Assembly (NCBI RefSeq): GCF_008868005.1
Contig: NZ_WAAO01000001.1
Location: 992,001-1,056,000 of the forward strand
Reading direction: 5' to 3'
From: Microbacterium algeriense
GTDB taxonomy: Bacteria > Actinomycetota > Actinomycetes > Actinomycetales > Microbacteriaceae
DNA: 64,000 nucleotides
Below, in pieces: positions 63,884 to 64,000 of this stretch; the stretch's first letter is position 1, and each line of letters opens with the position of its first letter. The position numbers and the translations under genes are program-made. The notes beneath the pieces are model-generated. The model saw nothing but the letters and a program-made list of their open reading frames with translations. It had not been told where the DNA came from and did not search any database.

Positions 63884-63920
63884 TTGTACATGCTGGCGAA
63901 CTCGTCATCCAGATTGTACA
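63884..63920. promoter_or_regulatory. Two TTGTACA boxes 30 bp apart before the PucR gene
   Basis: TTGTACA at 63884-63890 and again at 63914-63920, same orientation, about three helical turns apart, both flanked by GC-rich DNA. TGTACA is itself palindromic. Candidate operator for PucR in the divergent promoter region. Confidence 0.5.
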
Positions 63921-63966
63921 GACCGGCGAGTGCAGCCGTCTCGGTCGCCGCCGTACGCTCGCGAAC

Positions 63967-64000
63967 ATGGCACTCCTCGACACCGCAGCTCCCGCAGTCC
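63967..64000 (+). CDS. First codons of a divergent gene (partial, runs off the window)
   Basis: ATG 63967 opens MALLDTAAPAV up to the window end. TACGCT (63954-63959) plus 7 nt before the ATG matches the leaderless layout used by other genes here, and PucR regulators are usually divergent from their targets. Too short to name. Confidence 0.45.
   Translation, partial: MALLDTAAPAV

Overview
The window is high-GC DNA from an actinobacterium, most likely a Microbacterium or close Microbacteriaceae relative. Reasons: the gene order of the S10-spc-alpha ribosomal block, many GTG/TTG starts and overlapping ATGA/GTGA/TGATG gene junctions, Ala/Lys-rich tails on several ribosomal proteins, at least nine genes that look leaderless (a -10 box 6-7 nt before the start codon), and a cluster matching the riboflavin-catabolism (rca) locus described in Microbacterium maritypicum. 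All calls are from reading the sequence; no database search was run.

Layout. 1-6.5 kb: end of a surface-glycan locus: the C-terminus of a NeuB/PseI-type nonulosonate synthase, a GT4 glycosyltransferase, an SpsF-like cytidylyltransferase, a convergent PseB dehydratase, a DUF4012 membrane protein and a polyprenyl glycosylphosphotransferase. 6.6-7.7 kb: a small antitoxin-like protein, then a long gene-poor stretch with a chain of hairpins and the rpsJ leader. 7.7-24.3 kb: S10, spc and alpha operons (rpsJ to rplQ) with secY, adk, map, a DsbA-like membrane thiol protein, infA, rpmJ and rpoA. rpsN (between rplE and rpsH) and rpsD (between rpsK and rpoA) are missing from their usual places; each gap carries hairpins. 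24.3-24.65 kb: a repeated, self-complementary intergenic element.

24.65-38.4 kb: an acyl-CoA ligase; an unusual membrane regulator joining a CitA/DcuS-type sensor directly to a CitB/DcuR-type DNA-binding domain, with no kinase or receiver; the tripartite tricarboxylate transporter tctCBA it probably controls; a TauE-like permease; a MaoC pair with murB; and a threonate/erythronate-type sugar-acid locus (GntR regulator, OtnK-like kinase, LtnD-like dehydrogenase, GntP permease). 38.4-49.5 kb: a VOC protein, aspartate aminotransferase and alanine dehydrogenase with a divergent Lrp regulator, the glyoxylate shunt (aceB, aceA) with a divergent RamB-type regulator, and a secreted glucoamylase-family hydrolase with a TetR regulator.

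49.6-56.5 kb: the most striking locus, a riboflavin uptake and degradation cluster: an ABC transporter, RcaE (riboflavin hydrolase/lyase), RcaD (ribokinase), a PadR regulator, RcaB (flavin reductase) and RcaA (stand-alone riboflavin kinase). Both promoters of this cluster carry the same 16-bp palindrome (TAGTCAA-N2-TTGACTA) plus a second shared half-site about 23 bp upstream, which predicts a PadR-controlled regulon. 56.6-64 kb: a hypothetical gene, a HAD phosphatase, a PhnD-PhnC-PhnE-PhnE importer without C-P lyase genes, an RpiR regulator, a PucR regulator and the first codons of a divergent gene.
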